NCBI RefSeq assembly: GCF_040054535.1
Contig: NC_090789.1
Location: 5,966,697 to 6,030,696, forward strand
Length of the DNA: 64,000 bases
Source: Antennarius striatus
Lineage: Eukaryota; Chordata; Actinopteri; Lophiiformes; Antennariidae
Direction of reading: 5' to 3'
The notes under the pieces were generated by a model. That model had not been told where the DNA came from. It ran no database searches and saw only the letters and a list, made by a program, of their open reading frames with translations. Shown in pieces: positions 10,283-61,104 of the stretch (positions within the stretch are counted from its first letter, which is position 1; every line of letters begins with the position of its first letter). Made by a program: the position numbers and the translations under genes.

Positions 10283-11698
10283 AGCATCCGGAGGAAGATG
10301 GATGGAGTGTTAGTTGTGAAAACTGAAATAATCATATTACTAATATAATGCAAACATACTTTAATGTGATATAAATTCAGTTTTTATTTATAGTTAAGTC
10401 TGCTTAAGTCCACTTAAACCCATATCTTTTTTTCCTAGTAGAAACAGTTGCCTTTAGAGCATGTGTACATGTCACGTGACGAGAAAGTGTCGTGGTTTTA
10501 AACTTTTTTTTTTTTTAACCATAGACGGGATGAGTTTCACTGGAAATTCAAAACATGGCTTCCTGCCAGAGGTAAAAAAAAAAAAAAGAACGAACACAGA
10601 TTTCTGACTCAGTGCAGTGAATGATGTGCAGTGATAGAAAGGAATGTATAGACACACGCTGTCTTTATATTCCTGTCGTTGACTCTCTGCCAACTCAAGA
10701 TTAAGTTAAATTTCACTAACACTGATGTAAAATGTTTTTCTGATTGCATTATCATAAATCTGTCCCATTGTTCCCTCAGTTTTCTTGGTTTTGTGTGTGT
10801 GTGAGTGCGTGCGTGCGTGCGTGTGTGTGTGTGTGTGTGTGTGTTTTCTTGTTTCCTCACTCCGATGTTGTGTGATATTTTCATGTTCCTGTACTTTTCC
10901 ATGATTGAGTTTGAGTTTTTGCTAGAGATGAGATCATGTTTTTTGATCACCCACTCATTGTTCTTGGTCATTGTCCTGTCTATCTGTCTGTCTATCTGTC
11001 TGTTTGTCTGTCTGTCTGTCAGAAAACATCACCCCCACCCAGACCATCAGTGAGTTTCATTTGTTCAAGTGAAGTTTGGATTCTAATTTACTTCAAATTC
11101 AAGAATCATGTGGATTATAATTTACATTTCCACAGTTTAAATTGTCATGCACTGTTACCGCAGATTAACATCTGAAGACTAATCATTTTTTCCTCCTTCC
11201 TTTCCTCTATTGATAGTCAAAAAGCAAAGTCACTATATCCACATAATGTGCTGGATCAATACCGATTTACTGAACTCAATCATATAATGCCAAAATATTT
11301 CCCTACACTGTCTCACGAGTGCTTTGCATAGCCAGTCTGTCAGGAAGTTAAAATTGACTTGGAGGTTTGGGAGCGAAGTTGGAAGAGGCATTGGCTCCTA
11401 AATGATCTCTGCTGTTGTGTCTTGTGATTCCACAAAACAACCCAAAGATCTACTGAAAAAAAGTTCATCACTGTATAGATACAAATCTCCTGTAGGTATC
11501 CTTATTCAGTCAGAACGTCATGTGAATATGAGATGAGTCTTTAACAAATAATATTACGTAATATTAATCAGAAGTAACATGCTTTATTTTTCCACTCTGA
11601 GACACCAAAAGAAGAAACTTTCTTGTTTTAAAAATCCCTGAGTATTAGTTACTGTATATTTTGTCACATCTTTGAGTAATAATAATTGTAATTGCCCT
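10283..11698. other. Intergenic sequence upstream of il6
   Basis: No gene seen. It contains homopolymer runs, a GT/GC-T microsatellite at about 10793-10844 and a CTGT/CTAT tract at about 10977-11021. The open frames here are low-complexity artefacts. Confidence 0.5.
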
Positions 11699-11699
11699 G

Positions 11700-12715
<1,016 letters not shown>

Positions 12716-15700
12716 TTAGTCCTCTTCATTTCATTAGCACGAGTCCTCTTCGTTTCGCTTCATGTTCAGCTTGGGTTTATTACTAATAAGGACATTTTAG
12801 AATTCTAACATTTTAAACTAATAAGATGAACGTAGTAAACATAGTAGTTACCATCATCAAAGCTTCTGCGAGCATTTATGTCAAAGCGCCATGAATTTCA
12901 CAGCCTCACAGTGATCATTTGATCTTCTTCATATTGTTTTCTGGAATAATGAGATTTCATGACTAGGGGAACTAATTCACTCCTCCTGTCTCAGATCACA
13001 CAACGTCTGGTAGTCGTTGCACCTCCTTCTGAGTCATGTGGGATGTGGAGGTGTCATGAAGAAGCATCTCATATTCCTGGATGTTCATCCACCCATTAAG
13101 ATGCTGCTTTGTGTGTCTGATACTGAACAGCAGCTGGGATTTCGATCTCCTCCTTTTCCCAAAATTCATCCCACCCACAAAAATATTTCCAAGATAAGAA
13201 AACAAAAGTGTGTCACTATTTAGGATATTCTGCAGTGTGTCATAATTCTGCAAAACCTGATAGAGAAATTAAACTAATAATTGTCAAAATATGAGTCATA
13301 AAGTCATGACTCGGACTGTATACCATTTATCAAATGCCCAGTACTGGCATTTTGATTTTTTTGAATCATTTGAATGAATGAAAAGGAAGAAAAGTCTTTG
13401 ATTGAACTACCAGAGCCAGATATGCAATTTAATTTTTAATAATTTAAAGAGAAGTCAGATCTCTTCTTTAACTTTTGGTTACATTTCATGACTTTCTGCT
13501 TTTGCTTTCAATGAATTCAGCTTTCCAACAAGCCAGAAGTAACGATTATTTATTAACTTCACAGGTCTGTTGGATGATTCACAATCAAAATAGTTCATTC
13601 TATATAATTCTCCCTGTTATTGTTTTCCAATCTGTAATTTTTCTGCTTTCCAGATTTCCAAATTTCTAGATTGTGTAAACACAATACACCAAACATTTTT
13701 CAGCTGGCAAGTTGAGATTTTAGAATTTCATTGATTGAAAAGCAGCATCTGTGTAACACGGGACTGGGGAGATTTTGCTCCTTTCCCAATTTGCAGTAGG
13801 ATACGATTATGAATTTAATTTACATGTGATTATTGTGCTTAGTTCTCTTATTTAACAGGAAAAATCTGGTGAGGCAGAAAAAGAAGCTGTGACTCTCATT
13901 ACTTCTTTTCTCAGGATGTTCAATTGTATAGTTTAATTGGGTTTTTTTTTTTAAAATATTTTGTTGCTTTTTAGAAAATTGGTTTACTCAAAATCATTAC
14001 AACTTGTTTTTGAACAAAGGCGGATTTTAAATTAATACATAGTTTTTTTCTACACCTGTGAAATGGACTGCTCTGAGACACCAGAAATCAATCAATAAAT
14101 CAATAAATCAATCTATCAATTTGTTTAGGGTTAGGGCACCAAAAAAAAAAAATTCAACAGAGTAGGAGAAGTCAGGGGAGAATGAGGTAGAGGATAAGAA
14201 GGAGAGTGAGGAAGAGGAGTAGAGGGAGAGCGAGGAAGAGGAGTACAGAGGGGCCCAGGTTATCATTGGAAGTCCCCCAACAGTCTAGTCTATAACAGCC
14301 CTGTGAGATGTGCTACTAAATGCTAACTATTACAGTCTTTTTCATGACCATATTACTGGAATGATGTTGTATATGATTGTGAACACAATCTCTTACAAAT
14401 GTGCGACTGGTGATGATCATCATGACGGATACATGGAATTTCAGAGATCAACAGAGCAACTGAAAATGGATACTAGAAATCCTACTAATCCATACAGATT
14501 AATCATATCTGTGTGGATTAATCTCTCAGACATTAGCATCATGTTTTATCTAAGCAAGCCAGACAGTCTGGCAGTTTGGTTAGAAATTGGGAAATAAGCA
14601 TATCATCTTGAACTCTCGATCTGAGTAATAAAATTTGCAGTTTGAGAACATTGGAACCGTGCTGGTGAACTGCTCCAATTCATTCAGGTTTAACAGAGCA
14701 GAAGGGGTTAAAAGGAAAGTTTCCATTTGATCTAAGTTTGTGTTTTTGTTCCTCTTAAACTTTTATTCAGATTCTAAGAAAAGGAGGTCAGAGCAGGAAG
14801 CGTTAACTCATTGAGGAAAGTTATGGGTTGTCTATATCAGGGAGAATGACTAAAGATAGAGAGTAGGATCCGTTAAGCATCACCTCAGTTCCATATAACC
14901 CCCGCTGTCTTCAGAGACTAACCGCATCACAAGAAGGCAGTCAGGAGGAGTCTAAAAGTAAAAAAATGAACAAAATGTCTTTTGGTTTTGCACCATGCTA
15001 TGACTTACAGACTTATAACTGTAGTAAGCACTAAATAACAGGTTTGCAGAAGTACAGTAGAGGTTTCATAACAGCCTGCAGCATAACCTGACGTCTTTCT
15101 TTACATAATTTCCAAAGGTAAAGTACAGATCTTTTTTCGGACATTGTTGGCCTTTCCCAGAATTAAGGTTATAAATAACTGTAGCATTAATAGAGTAGCA
15201 GAGGAAGGAAAACTAGGATGAATTAATGATTTCTGTCAAGCAAACAAACGTAATGTCTAAATAAAGCAATCCTCTTTTTATCTTTCACTATCAACGATAC
15301 TGAAAGCAATACTGCTGTCACTTTTTTATTATTTGATATGCAATCCAATACATTGATTTCAGTGTGAATGTGTTTGTGACAGCAGCTGTTTTGTCCTCTC
15401 TAGTTAAATATAAAGTCATCTTGATTAATATCACAATGTTTGAATTTTTTTTAATCTGTCAAACTAAAGCTGAAGAATGCAGATTGCAGATAATCCCTTC
15501 ATATTGCGGTTAAACATATAGTTATAAAAAAAAATGAAGATACACGTAGAAATAAAAGAAATAACACTTGAAATAGTAATAATAATAACGAATAATAAAT
15601 CAATTAAAAAAAATCTAGGGTCAGACAAAATAAATTGCACACCCAATAAGATGTAAAGAAAAATAGAAATTAAAAATATAAAAACAGTTTGAATGCAAAT

Positions 15701-15719
15701 ACAAGTAAAATAACAACAT
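12716..15719. other. Intergenic AT-rich sequence
   Basis: No gene recognised. A purine-rich GA tract (about 14160-14255) and CAATAAAT runs (about 14088-14118) are seen. Open frames up to 95 codons lack composition or motifs suggesting protein coding. Confidence 0.45.
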
Positions 15720-15960
15720 TAACGTTTTAAGAAGGGAGTTAAAAGAGATCACTGACTCAGCCTGACAACCTCAGGCAGATTGTTCAAGAGCCTCAGGGCT
15801 CTAACTGTAAATGCTCTACCCCCTTTAGCCTTCAGCCCCCCAACAAATAAAAAACTTGTGCCTCAGGATCCTAAAATTTTACTAGCATGTATGAAAGTGA
15901 ATGCTTGGAGATACAGCTTTGAGAGAGGCTGTGAAGGAGTAAAATCTAAAATTATGTCCT
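15720..15960 (-). mobile_element. Decayed LINE C-terminal fragment
   Basis: Reading the minus strand from about 15821 gives KGGRAFTVRALRLLNNLPE followed by VVRLSQ, a stop, and SLLTPFLKR. This resembles the well-known C-terminal motif of fish non-LTR elements (RAF-VRAP-LWN-LP near the end). The in-frame stop and a mutated W show it is inactive. The upstream part to 15960 looks like more of the same element, frameshifted. Confidence 0.55.
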
Positions 15961-16375
15961 AAAACTGTGGCTAAAACAGGAGGAATGTGATCATATTTAT
16001 GATTACAATTAGAATACTGGAGGGTTCTGGAATGTCTGGAATCCATCAATATATTTGACTAATACATTGATCAATGTGAAAATATAAATGGACAATCTTT
16101 TTCAAATGTTTCAACAATAATAAAATCAAATATTATTATAACCACATTGTTCTGATCTGCTACACATTTTTTTGCATTTCATGTCATTAAGTGTGTTGTG
16201 TCATGGAATGTTAAAAACACACACACAAAAAATTTCATATAAAAATTAGAGGATAGTCCCATGGGTAAACTCCTTAATCATAGTGTGTGCAAGTTTAAAT
16301 AACAATATCAATAAATAACATGACACTGGAAATTTGCCTCCTGTGGAGGAATGAAGGAAAGGAATACAGGAATAT

Positions 16376-16545
16376 TTTATCCTATCCTATCCTATCCTAT
16401 CCTATCCTATCCTATCCTATCCTATCCTATCCTATCCCATCTTATCTTATCTTATCTTATCTTATATTATCTTATCCTATCCTATCCTATCCTATCCTAT
16501 CCTATCCTATCCTATCCTATCCTATCCTATCCTATCCTATCCTAT

Positions 16546-16577
<32 letters not shown>

Positions 16578-16750
16578 TGTCTTGTCTTGTCTTGTCTTGT
16601 CTTGTCTTGTCTTGTCTTGTCTTGTCTTGTCTTGTCTTGTCTGATCTGCTCTGCTCTGCTCTGCTCTGCTCTGATCTTATCTTATCTTATCTTATCTTAT
16701 CTTATCTTATCTTATCTTATCTTATCTTATCTTATCTTATCTTATCTTAT
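16376..16750. repeat. Compound pentanucleotide minisatellite (CYTRT)n
   Basis: About 375 bp of 5-bp units arranged in blocks: CCTAT, CTTAT, CCTAT, CTTAT, CTTGT (about 15 units), CTCTG (about 6), then CTTAT (about 15). It translates in all frames without stops, which produces spurious open frames. Confidence 0.96.
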
Positions 16751-19700
16751 TCCTCTAACTTTAGTTTCTGGCTAATGCAGTGGCATTACTCAACTTGATT
16801 TGATGCAAATAAGATGCCCATGAAATCCAGTGACACCAGAATCCCTCCACTTTCTTGTTGTGCCACTGACAAAATCTCAAAAGAAATTAATTCATAGAGT
16901 CACATTTCTTTCTCCTGACAGCACTACAAATGTTTAGTAATGTTAGGATGTATTTTAGACACTGTTCTTCAGTGGTACACATACTAATTAATTTCTATTT
17001 TGTTTGATTATCTTTTATTCCCTCATCCACTGTGCTGTCTAGACTTCACATTAAACAGTGTGATATCTAAAGATTTTTTGGGATGAAGCCCATCGCATTG
17101 CAGCTCTGTTCAGTCTGCAGTTCACCTTGGTGATTGCTAGATGGCAATCATGTAGCATCCGTGACAAAAGGTGCAGCACATTCAGTGCTGTCTTCCCTCC
17201 TAGGCAGCAGCATGAAAAGACTGTTCTGTCCTTTGCCCAGGCATACCAGTCATAATACATGACCTTCACATTGAATGGGAACTGCTTGAGGGCCTACATG
17301 GACATGGAAGCATGTGACAGGACTTTTTATTGAATATAAATGGGTCGTTGGTTCAGGTTCATATAATTTTTGACTTCAAATACTAAAATGATCACTGCAT
17401 GCTTTTAAAGCGTAAACGGATGTTCTTCCCCGACAAATAAGACTCAGCCCACGGTGACAACAGCAGGTCTGTGCTGATGTTTAGAAGGCTAGAAACGTAC
17501 ATCAGATTAATTTAGCACGTCGCCTCATTTCCACCATTAGTACAGTTAAATGTTTGCTGCGGTAGATGGTGCCTGGCAGAAAATCTTTGGCTCCTAGACT
17601 CCACAGATGACGCTGAAGGTGGTGGTGGTGGTGGTGGTGGCTGATGACTCTGCTAAGAATGACAAAACGATGAAGTTGGTGAATCTGTAAAAACTGGGCA
17701 ATGATCAGATCATGGAGAAACTGAGATGATAGGCTACACAAGCGTGTTTCTTTGTAAGATATTTCAATTTGGATCAAAATGATGGACCAGCCTATTTTTT
17801 TTAACATCTGTCATTCACTAAAGGTCATGCTACTACAAAAAAACGTTTCATCTATTTCTTGATGTTAGCTTTGCTTCTGTTCTTGTCTGACCTTATAAAT
17901 CACATTCATTTTAATGTGGCCAGCCTAACTTGTCTTTGCCTTCTGACGCTGCTGTCTCCATGTCAGCACTCCTTCCCCGTCTTTTCATCCCTGCCAAGCT
18001 GGTTTCTTATGAATTTCCCATTCCTCTTCCCATCCTTTCATCCTCCCCTCCTCTTTGTAGCTATTTCTCACTCTTTTCTCCAGCCCCTTCTTCTCTCTCC
18101 TTTCCTTTGGCGCTTCTTCCTCCTTCTTCCACAAATGGGGAGCTCCATAAGAGATGGGGGGGAAATTGTAACTCCAGTCAGTCCGCCACAGGCATGCCTC
18201 AATATTTAATCAGGAGTGCATTTGTTTGAAGAGGGGTCTGACCATGTGTGCATGAATCCTGTATTTATATGCAGGAGACGGACACATTGATGTGTGCGCT
18301 ATCTGAGTGTGTGGTGACATTTTTAGGATGAAAGGTTTTCTCCCATACTATGGTAATTGGTTCACTATCTCGTGCACCTTTTTCCCTCCAATTGTTCCTC
18401 TCCCTCCTTCTTCTCCCATCTCCTTCACTCTACTACCCCTCCCCCTATAATCCATTTTTCTCCCTGTGCATGATCATGTAATCCTGGTGTGTTGTATAGT
18501 CTGCATGTACACTACTATGAAAGACTCATCCATTCAGATGCTGTAGAATCAGGTTTATTTGATTTTGCTGTGTGTGCATAAATGGAAGTATGTGCATGTA
18601 TGTGTTTATCAGCGGCTGGTCCCATGGGGCCACCAGGGACCACAAATCAGCACGTTTCATCATCCTCCAGACTCAACACAAGAAAATCCAAAGTCCTCTA
18701 TTCTTCTTTTGCTTCTTCAGCAATTCAGCAAATACCATTTTCCCCCCTATTTTTCTTATTTTCTGTTGGGTTTAGACTTATACTGGCGCAGTAAGACTAA
18801 ATATGAGTTTTACTGTTCCAGTTAGTGTGCAGCTAAATCCATGATGCATGAACTAATTTCAAAAAATGGTTGTAAAGAATGTCATAGCTATACAGATGCA
18901 ATCTTATAATCTTTCTGGAATTTAAACTGTAAATAAACCAGGGCATTCCACAGCTTGATGCTGTTCATCAGATCTCAGATGTCAGCTACATGACATTGAC
19001 CAAAAAAAAAGTACTTATTTTGTTTGGTTGTGTTGAGTTTTTGATTGGTCTTTTAACAGATTACAGGGAGCATTTTTCTCTGATGAATAAAACATTTTCC
19101 CCGGAGTAATAATTTAGCAAAAGTCAAGGTGGTTCTCTGTAGAGAATGTGGCATCACAACAGCAACTCTGAAAAACTACAAGAAAAAAACAGTTCAACAT
19201 AATATTTGGGCCCTGAAAACATTAGTGTATGCACATATTGCCTTATTTAAATTACAATAATCAGTGGTTATTTTCTCATATTGTCAGCACTGTCATTAAC
19301 ATCTAACCAAATACCAACAGACGATATAAAGATGAAATGATTAAATGAAGGGGAAATTGTAAATAACAGATAGAGTAAGTAACTAAACACTGTTTACCTC
19401 CACAAATCAGACAAGTTGCAGTTTATATCTGTGTCTGTTCTGACTGTCATGTCATATGTTCTATACAAGGAAGACTTTTAAGGGACAAGACCGGATCTTG
19501 GTTAAATTGAACTACCAGATTCACGATACCTGATGTCACAGTGTCCAACCAGAATAGCGTTCTTCTGCTTTTGAATGATGATGTGGATTAATTGCCAGAT
19601 TTTATGGGTGATGGCTAAAAGACTGGTGTGACAATGGCCTTGACCTTCAGCTAAGCTCAGGAGTCACGGAATCAAATCAATTTCACTTTAACTTCAAAGT

Positions 19701-21419
19701 ATTTATTTTGATCATGAACAGGTATTTATTTAATGTCTTTACACTGACTGTTAAGTTATCTTACAAGGCTTATGCAGAATTTATTTTTTCTTTCTGTCAT
19801 TTTCATTCAAGTCTAAATGTACTCATAGGACAGAAACATTTGTGCAAGCGTCTTCATTAACTCAGTGACTCATCTCACTTTATAAATGAAAGCTAAGTAA
19901 ATGTTCAAGTGATTACCCAAGTGGACTATTAGAATGTCCCTGTGGCAGACCTTCCATTTCTAAACAGATCTGTAATGGAGCTCTAGGAGAACATTGCCCT
20001 CACATGGTAGGAAGGCTCATTTCTCTGATGAACAACAATATATTAAAGTATAGACACATATTTGATAAGATTTTTTCCCATTCTCCACAGTCTGAGCTTC
20101 TCATGTTTCTCCAGGGGTCTCTTACAACACTTTTAAATTGCTGTTAAGGAGGAAAACTCTGTTCCTTTTCTAAAAGTGAGTCTGCTTTCAGCATTGAATT
20201 TTCATTCAAACCATTGAGTTTGTTTTAACAATGTGTATGTATTATTCAGCTGCCAAACAGCATATGCAGTAGGACATCTTATTGCACTGGCTAACCATGG
20301 TGCTGGTATAATCTGAGTCCCTGAAAGAGGGTAATTATCTCAGATTACAAGCCCTATCAGGAAAGTGGGTTTGACTTCTGAGTTGTACAAATGAACTCAC
20401 TGAACACAAACTGTAATCAAATTTATGTCCTTTTGAGTCTCAGGCTTGGATCCTTACACAATTATGGTTCAATCAAATCAAATTTAATTTCCCAACTGAA
20501 GAACATCCATTCAGTGACAAGTTCTTTTGTCAGATTTACAGAGAACTGCTGCGGAGCCTCTTACTATAATAGAAAACAACTGCAGCCATTCAACACAATT
20601 TCTGCTTCCTGCAGTTGAAAACATTTCTTTGTCTGCTGCCATTAACAATAAAAAAAAAGGTGGGAAAACTATCACCACCATTTTCTTATTCATGGCATTA
20701 AACAAAATTAATGCTGTGAATTATTGCATTAATAATAACAATAATTATCACAATTATTGTTGTTTTTCATTAATTGTAATGAGGATGAATGGAGTACTGA
20801 CTGAGATACAGTTGAAAAGCACATTTTTCAGTGATGTCTGGTGGGTGAAATGTTAACTTTGGAAATAATCTGGCTCTCAGTAATACTCGGGATCCAAACA
20901 CTAAGGCTTTCTTAAACCAAAACCAATCATCAGCATGCCAAAAAAAACATACAGCAACTGAAGCAAAACAAGAAGGAGGTGAAAAGGATTGTTTGATGAT
21001 AACTTCTTAATATTTTAAGTATTGGGGAACCCAATAAGGAGACATGTTGTCTCGTCTTCCACAATCCATGAAGGGCTGAGACACTCTCAGGTTTCAGATC
21101 ACCTGCCTTCAGCCTCAGGTTGTCTGGAACGATAAATCTCCAGGCTCCATTCTCACCCACCAAGGACAAAACTGTTTCAAATCTGGACCAAAAACACTTC
21201 AGCCATTCACCGCGTTGGATGAGACACTCCAACACTCCTCGTCTGCTCCTTGTTTACCTATGGAAATTCGAGCCAGGTGATGTGATGTAATGACGTATCC
21301 CTATACTCCCCCCCACCCTCCCCCCACCGGATAGTTTGTGTTGTATTGAATTTTGACACAAACGAACATAAAAATGAAACGTCATTAACACACACACACA
21401 CTGAGAGTGTGAATATTTC
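16751..21419. other. Intergenic sequence before rapgef5
   Basis: No gene recognised. A short (GGT)9 lies at about 17617-17641, C/T-rich stretches at 17930-18130 and 18380-18460, and C-runs at 21307-21329. This is the shared upstream space of il6 and rapgef5. Confidence 0.45.
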
Positions 21420-21787
21420 AAAGGCGCCTCGCCCTTCGTCAGTTAGACGGTTGAAACGGGAACGTTCCTGCGCACCTGTGCGCCTCCCGCCCCTCCACTA
21501 AACACACATCAGTCGAGTGGCGCTAACGAGTGGGACGCGCGAGCCACAGGCTGGAACGACGTCGCGTGCTGCGGAACACATCGACTGGGCTCCGCTCCGC
21601 TCCGCTGCGCGCGATCCGGCTGCAGATGCAGGTCGCTGAGTGTGTGAGCGCGAGGCGGGGGGGAAATGGCGAGGGGGCGCGAGCGGCGGTGCGCCTCGTG
21701 AGGATACAGTAGAAGACAGCCGGAGCGGAGGCAGGCAGGCAGGCGGCAGCTCGAGCAGCGACGGGAGAAGGTAGAGGGAGGGGAACC
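21420..21787 (+). promoter_or_regulatory. rapgef5: CpG-rich promoter and 5' UTR of rapgef5
   Basis: An abrupt rise in G+C and CpG density against AT-rich surroundings, running to the end of exon 1, with an Sp/KLF-type CCCGCCCCTCC at about 21487 and no TATA box. This is the usual look of a CpG-island promoter. The start site cannot be placed exactly. Confidence 0.65.
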
Positions 21788-57801
<36,014 letters not shown>

Positions 57802-60800
57802 ACGGACAGGCACGTACATTTACGGACGCACATACTGACACACTGGATTTGGTGCAGGTGTGACACAAAGAAAGCTTTGTATAGCAAAATGTTACACACC
57901 TGCACATTCACCGCGACAAAGTCACAGTACCAGCAGAGGTGTGAAATGGACATTGAGTTGCCATGTTCTGACACCCTACAAAGACAAAGAATTCCATGTT
58001 AGTTAAAGACTTTGAGGCCAAACATGTTTATAAAGGATTTATAAATCCGTCCATGCTCAGTGAACGATCTGAAGGCACAGATTCAGCACACTAAGATGGA
58101 CAATTGCCAAACTGGGAGTTAAGAAGGCTGTGATTAGTTTGTACAGTATCTATTGGACTGAATATGTTTTTGTACTTGTGATGAACCTTTGGTTATTTAT
58201 GAGCCTGTTCATTAGGCGGAATTTTTCTTTTTATTTGTGTCAAAGTGTTTTTATTCTCCATGGACTCGAGAACCTCTTTATCATTTCAGATTCAAACACA
58301 ACGTGTCTGTAGAGGATTTAGATTTGTTTATTATCGAAGGACTGTAATTTGCTCTGTTGATGGCTTCATATGACTTGATCTGCATTTGACATGCCTGCCT
58401 CGTGGTACATGTATATCCAGGATACATGCCGTAGTTATTTAGATATTTTTGGTTGTTGTGTTGTTGTGCATTATTTGACACAAACTCCAGCAGCCACCGC
58501 TGAGGCAGCACAACACTGAACCACATCCTTTGGCCTTTCTTTGTCACATTTCTCTGATGGTCCGAAAAGGCTGAAGCTTAACATTGTACAGTATCTGGTG
58601 TGTGAAGGAAGCATCGTGAGAAATGTGCTTTTGAAACACTAAGACTCCTGAATAGGCCAGAGGTCGAACACTATTCAAACACTATTCACAATGTTTGTGA
58701 ATAATCATTTTATGTTGTATATAAAAAGGACCTACACATATTGCAGTGCCAAAAGTCACAATGAGTCCTGCAGCAGAAAATGTACCGTCACATTCTCTGT
58801 TGAAGAATCATTGTCCTGCCTTTCGTTGTCAGAGCATTTCCTTGAATGACGCCTGAAGCCTCTGCTGGTCATTGATCATGTAAAGCAGATCTGACTCCTC
58901 ACAGATCTGACATTTTGATGACTGATTTTAGGATGATGATTCACCAGGTTGCTATGGAAACACAGCCCCACGGTAGCGCTATTTTTCTTTCCTTTTTTAA
59001 TTCTTGAGTTGTATTACACTATCTGATCATTGAGAGCGCTGCACTGCAGCCCTTTGTTAGGAATTAGCCTTATTCACCAAAATCATGTTCACAGGGGATT
59101 TTTGACGTACTGTAGTTGATTCTTACCGAATGAAAGGATCACTTGGTGCAGAAGTGGACTTGTGGACAGACTAATAGAAGCACAAGGGCACAGACTTCCT
59201 CCGTTACATCCCTCTGATGTTGCTACTACTTGTGCAAGCCAACTGCATATCGACTGAAAGCATTATATTTTGAATTAAATAAATCCTCTAATTCTGACCA
59301 CATCTTCCACAACATGTGAAAAATATCTACTTGTTATGTAAATCACTGAGGAACCAGTCTGTCTTGATAATAAAATAGTCGCTCTGTAGTCAAGAAATAA
59401 ATGCGTCTTACAATGAGGAGAAACAGAAAACCTACATGAGGGTGGGTGATGTGTACAGATGAAGACATTTACAGCCACTGACAGGCTTCAGCTGGAAGAC
59501 CTTAAGTGTTTTTCTTATTTTGTTTTTTTGTCCTTGCCCTCTTTCTGTCCATAGCCACTTCAGTAGTACAGCTGAACCGAAGATAACATCCAACAGTAAT
59601 TTTAGTTTATTTTTATTTTGGAGCAATCTATAAGTCTTGCGTTGTTTGGCTAGTTATAGCAACACAGGGGTTAAGTGCAATACAGTTTAAATGTTGCCAC
59701 AAGTGTTCATTATCATTTAAACGGAGCACAGATCTTCTTTTAAAGATGATCTTAAGTTGAAGACTTATGTATAGTTAAACATGATTTTTGTGACAAGAGG
59801 TGTTGTCTGCTTATTAAAAACTCTTGCAGACAAAATGACCTACGATGCGCTGACACTCAATGTGAAGACATTTTTTTGGAATCTAAATTTGGCATTAAAT
59901 TTGATTACAAGTGAAATATTATTTGAGCCATTTAAATAATGTTATTTAGGATTAATGGTTAAAAACAAAATTACAGTATAGCAGTTAGCTAAGCACAAAT
60001 TTTGTGTTTAAAAACACTGCACCATGAAAACATAAGAGTGTTAACCAAGTGTATTCACCTTAGCGGTACCAGCCACAGTGATCTGGCTGAGAGCTTTGAG
60101 TACACCAACAGTTTTTTTTCATTGCATTTGAGGTCAGCTTTTCATTTTTTTCTCCTTTAAGTCACTACTTATTACAAGATACTTTTTTTTAAAGCCGATC
60201 ATCAGTGATTCTACAGAACCGTGGTCTGCTCACATTCAGTGTCATAGAAAAAGCTTGTGTTGGTCATTTTTACTCTTAACCTGTACAAGATGCACACATG
60301 CACAAACACACCTCTGCTCATGTTGTTCAAAGAGCAGAATGATTGTTATATTTGTTATTTATTGTAATATATATCGTTAATTTATGTATTTTTGATTGTG
60401 CCATGTTCAGAGGTTCAACAATGTGCAACAAATGCATTCTTTAGAAGAAGAGGTTTTGCAGTTTGAAGCTGGAGTTTTGGAATGTAAAAGTACTTGCAAT
60501 GTTTCGAGGACACTTGAGGGCAGCAGAATAGTCAAGTCAGCTGAAATGACTCGTCTCCTCGCTCTGGTGTCTAAATGCCGACACAGGAAACCATTAGGAA
60601 GGTGTATTTAGAGCTCTATCGGCTGTTGTCATGACTGTGTAATGGTCTGTTTTTCTTTTTAATACAATGTTGTTAAAATTGTTTGCATGTTAAAACAAAA
60701 AAAAAGTTCACAATGCAAAAGAGGACAAATTTAAGGCTTTCTACATTGTAACATTGTTGATGTGTAAATATATGCCTGTGTTTAGTATGTTGTTCTTATT

Positions 60801-60940
60801 TATCAGTTGTAAATTTAAAAAAAACAAAACAGCAATACAGCTCCCTTCATGTACCCCCCTCCCCCACTTGTCTTTTCTAAAGCTGAATTTTATTATGTGA
60901 AAATATGACTGAAAATTAATAAATGATAGGTTTTATGTGA
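57802..60940 (+). other. rapgef5: rapgef5 3' UTR (long)
   Basis: About 3.1 kb without genes. AATAAA occurs at 59278-59283, 59396-59401 and 60918-60923; the last is followed by a strong GT-rich element. A Pumilio-type TGTAAATA lies at 60763-60770. The short open frames here are not coding. Extent is inferred. Confidence 0.55.
60918..60923 (+). terminator. rapgef5: Distal polyadenylation signal of rapgef5
   Basis: AATAAA followed by TGTGAGATGTGGTGGTTTGT, a textbook GU-rich downstream element, so cleavage is expected near 60940. Confidence 0.6.
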
Positions 60941-60990
60941 GATGTGGTGGTTTGTGATTCGCCTTTTTGTGAAAGTCAAAGCACATCTGA

Positions 60991-61047
60991 CCAATGAACA
61001 ACACAGACGCCTCCTCATCCTCCTCCTCCTCCTCTGAATCATATAAG
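60991..61047 (+). promoter_or_regulatory. Lectin promoter: CCAAT and TATA boxes
   Basis: CCAAT at 60991-60995 and TATAAG at 61042-61047 stand in canonical spacing before the lectin ATG at 61105; a TCC repeat lies between. An AAGTCAAAGC motif (about 60973-60982) just upstream is nuclear-receptor/HNF4-like. Transcription should start near 61072. Confidence 0.6.
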
Positions 61048-61104
61048 AAGGAGTCCTTTTCTCTCCACAGAATTCGATCACATAGCTAACAGACACACAT
61101 CAAC

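Noticed and set aside
10982..11021. CRISPR-like regular spacing in CTGT/CTAT tract
   Set aside because: Simple tetranucleotide repeat without spacers; the genome is vertebrate.
16320..16798. Open frames of up to 151 codons with Ile-Leu-Ser-Tyr-Pro repeats
   Set aside because: Translation of the pentanucleotide minisatellite, open in all frames by composition.
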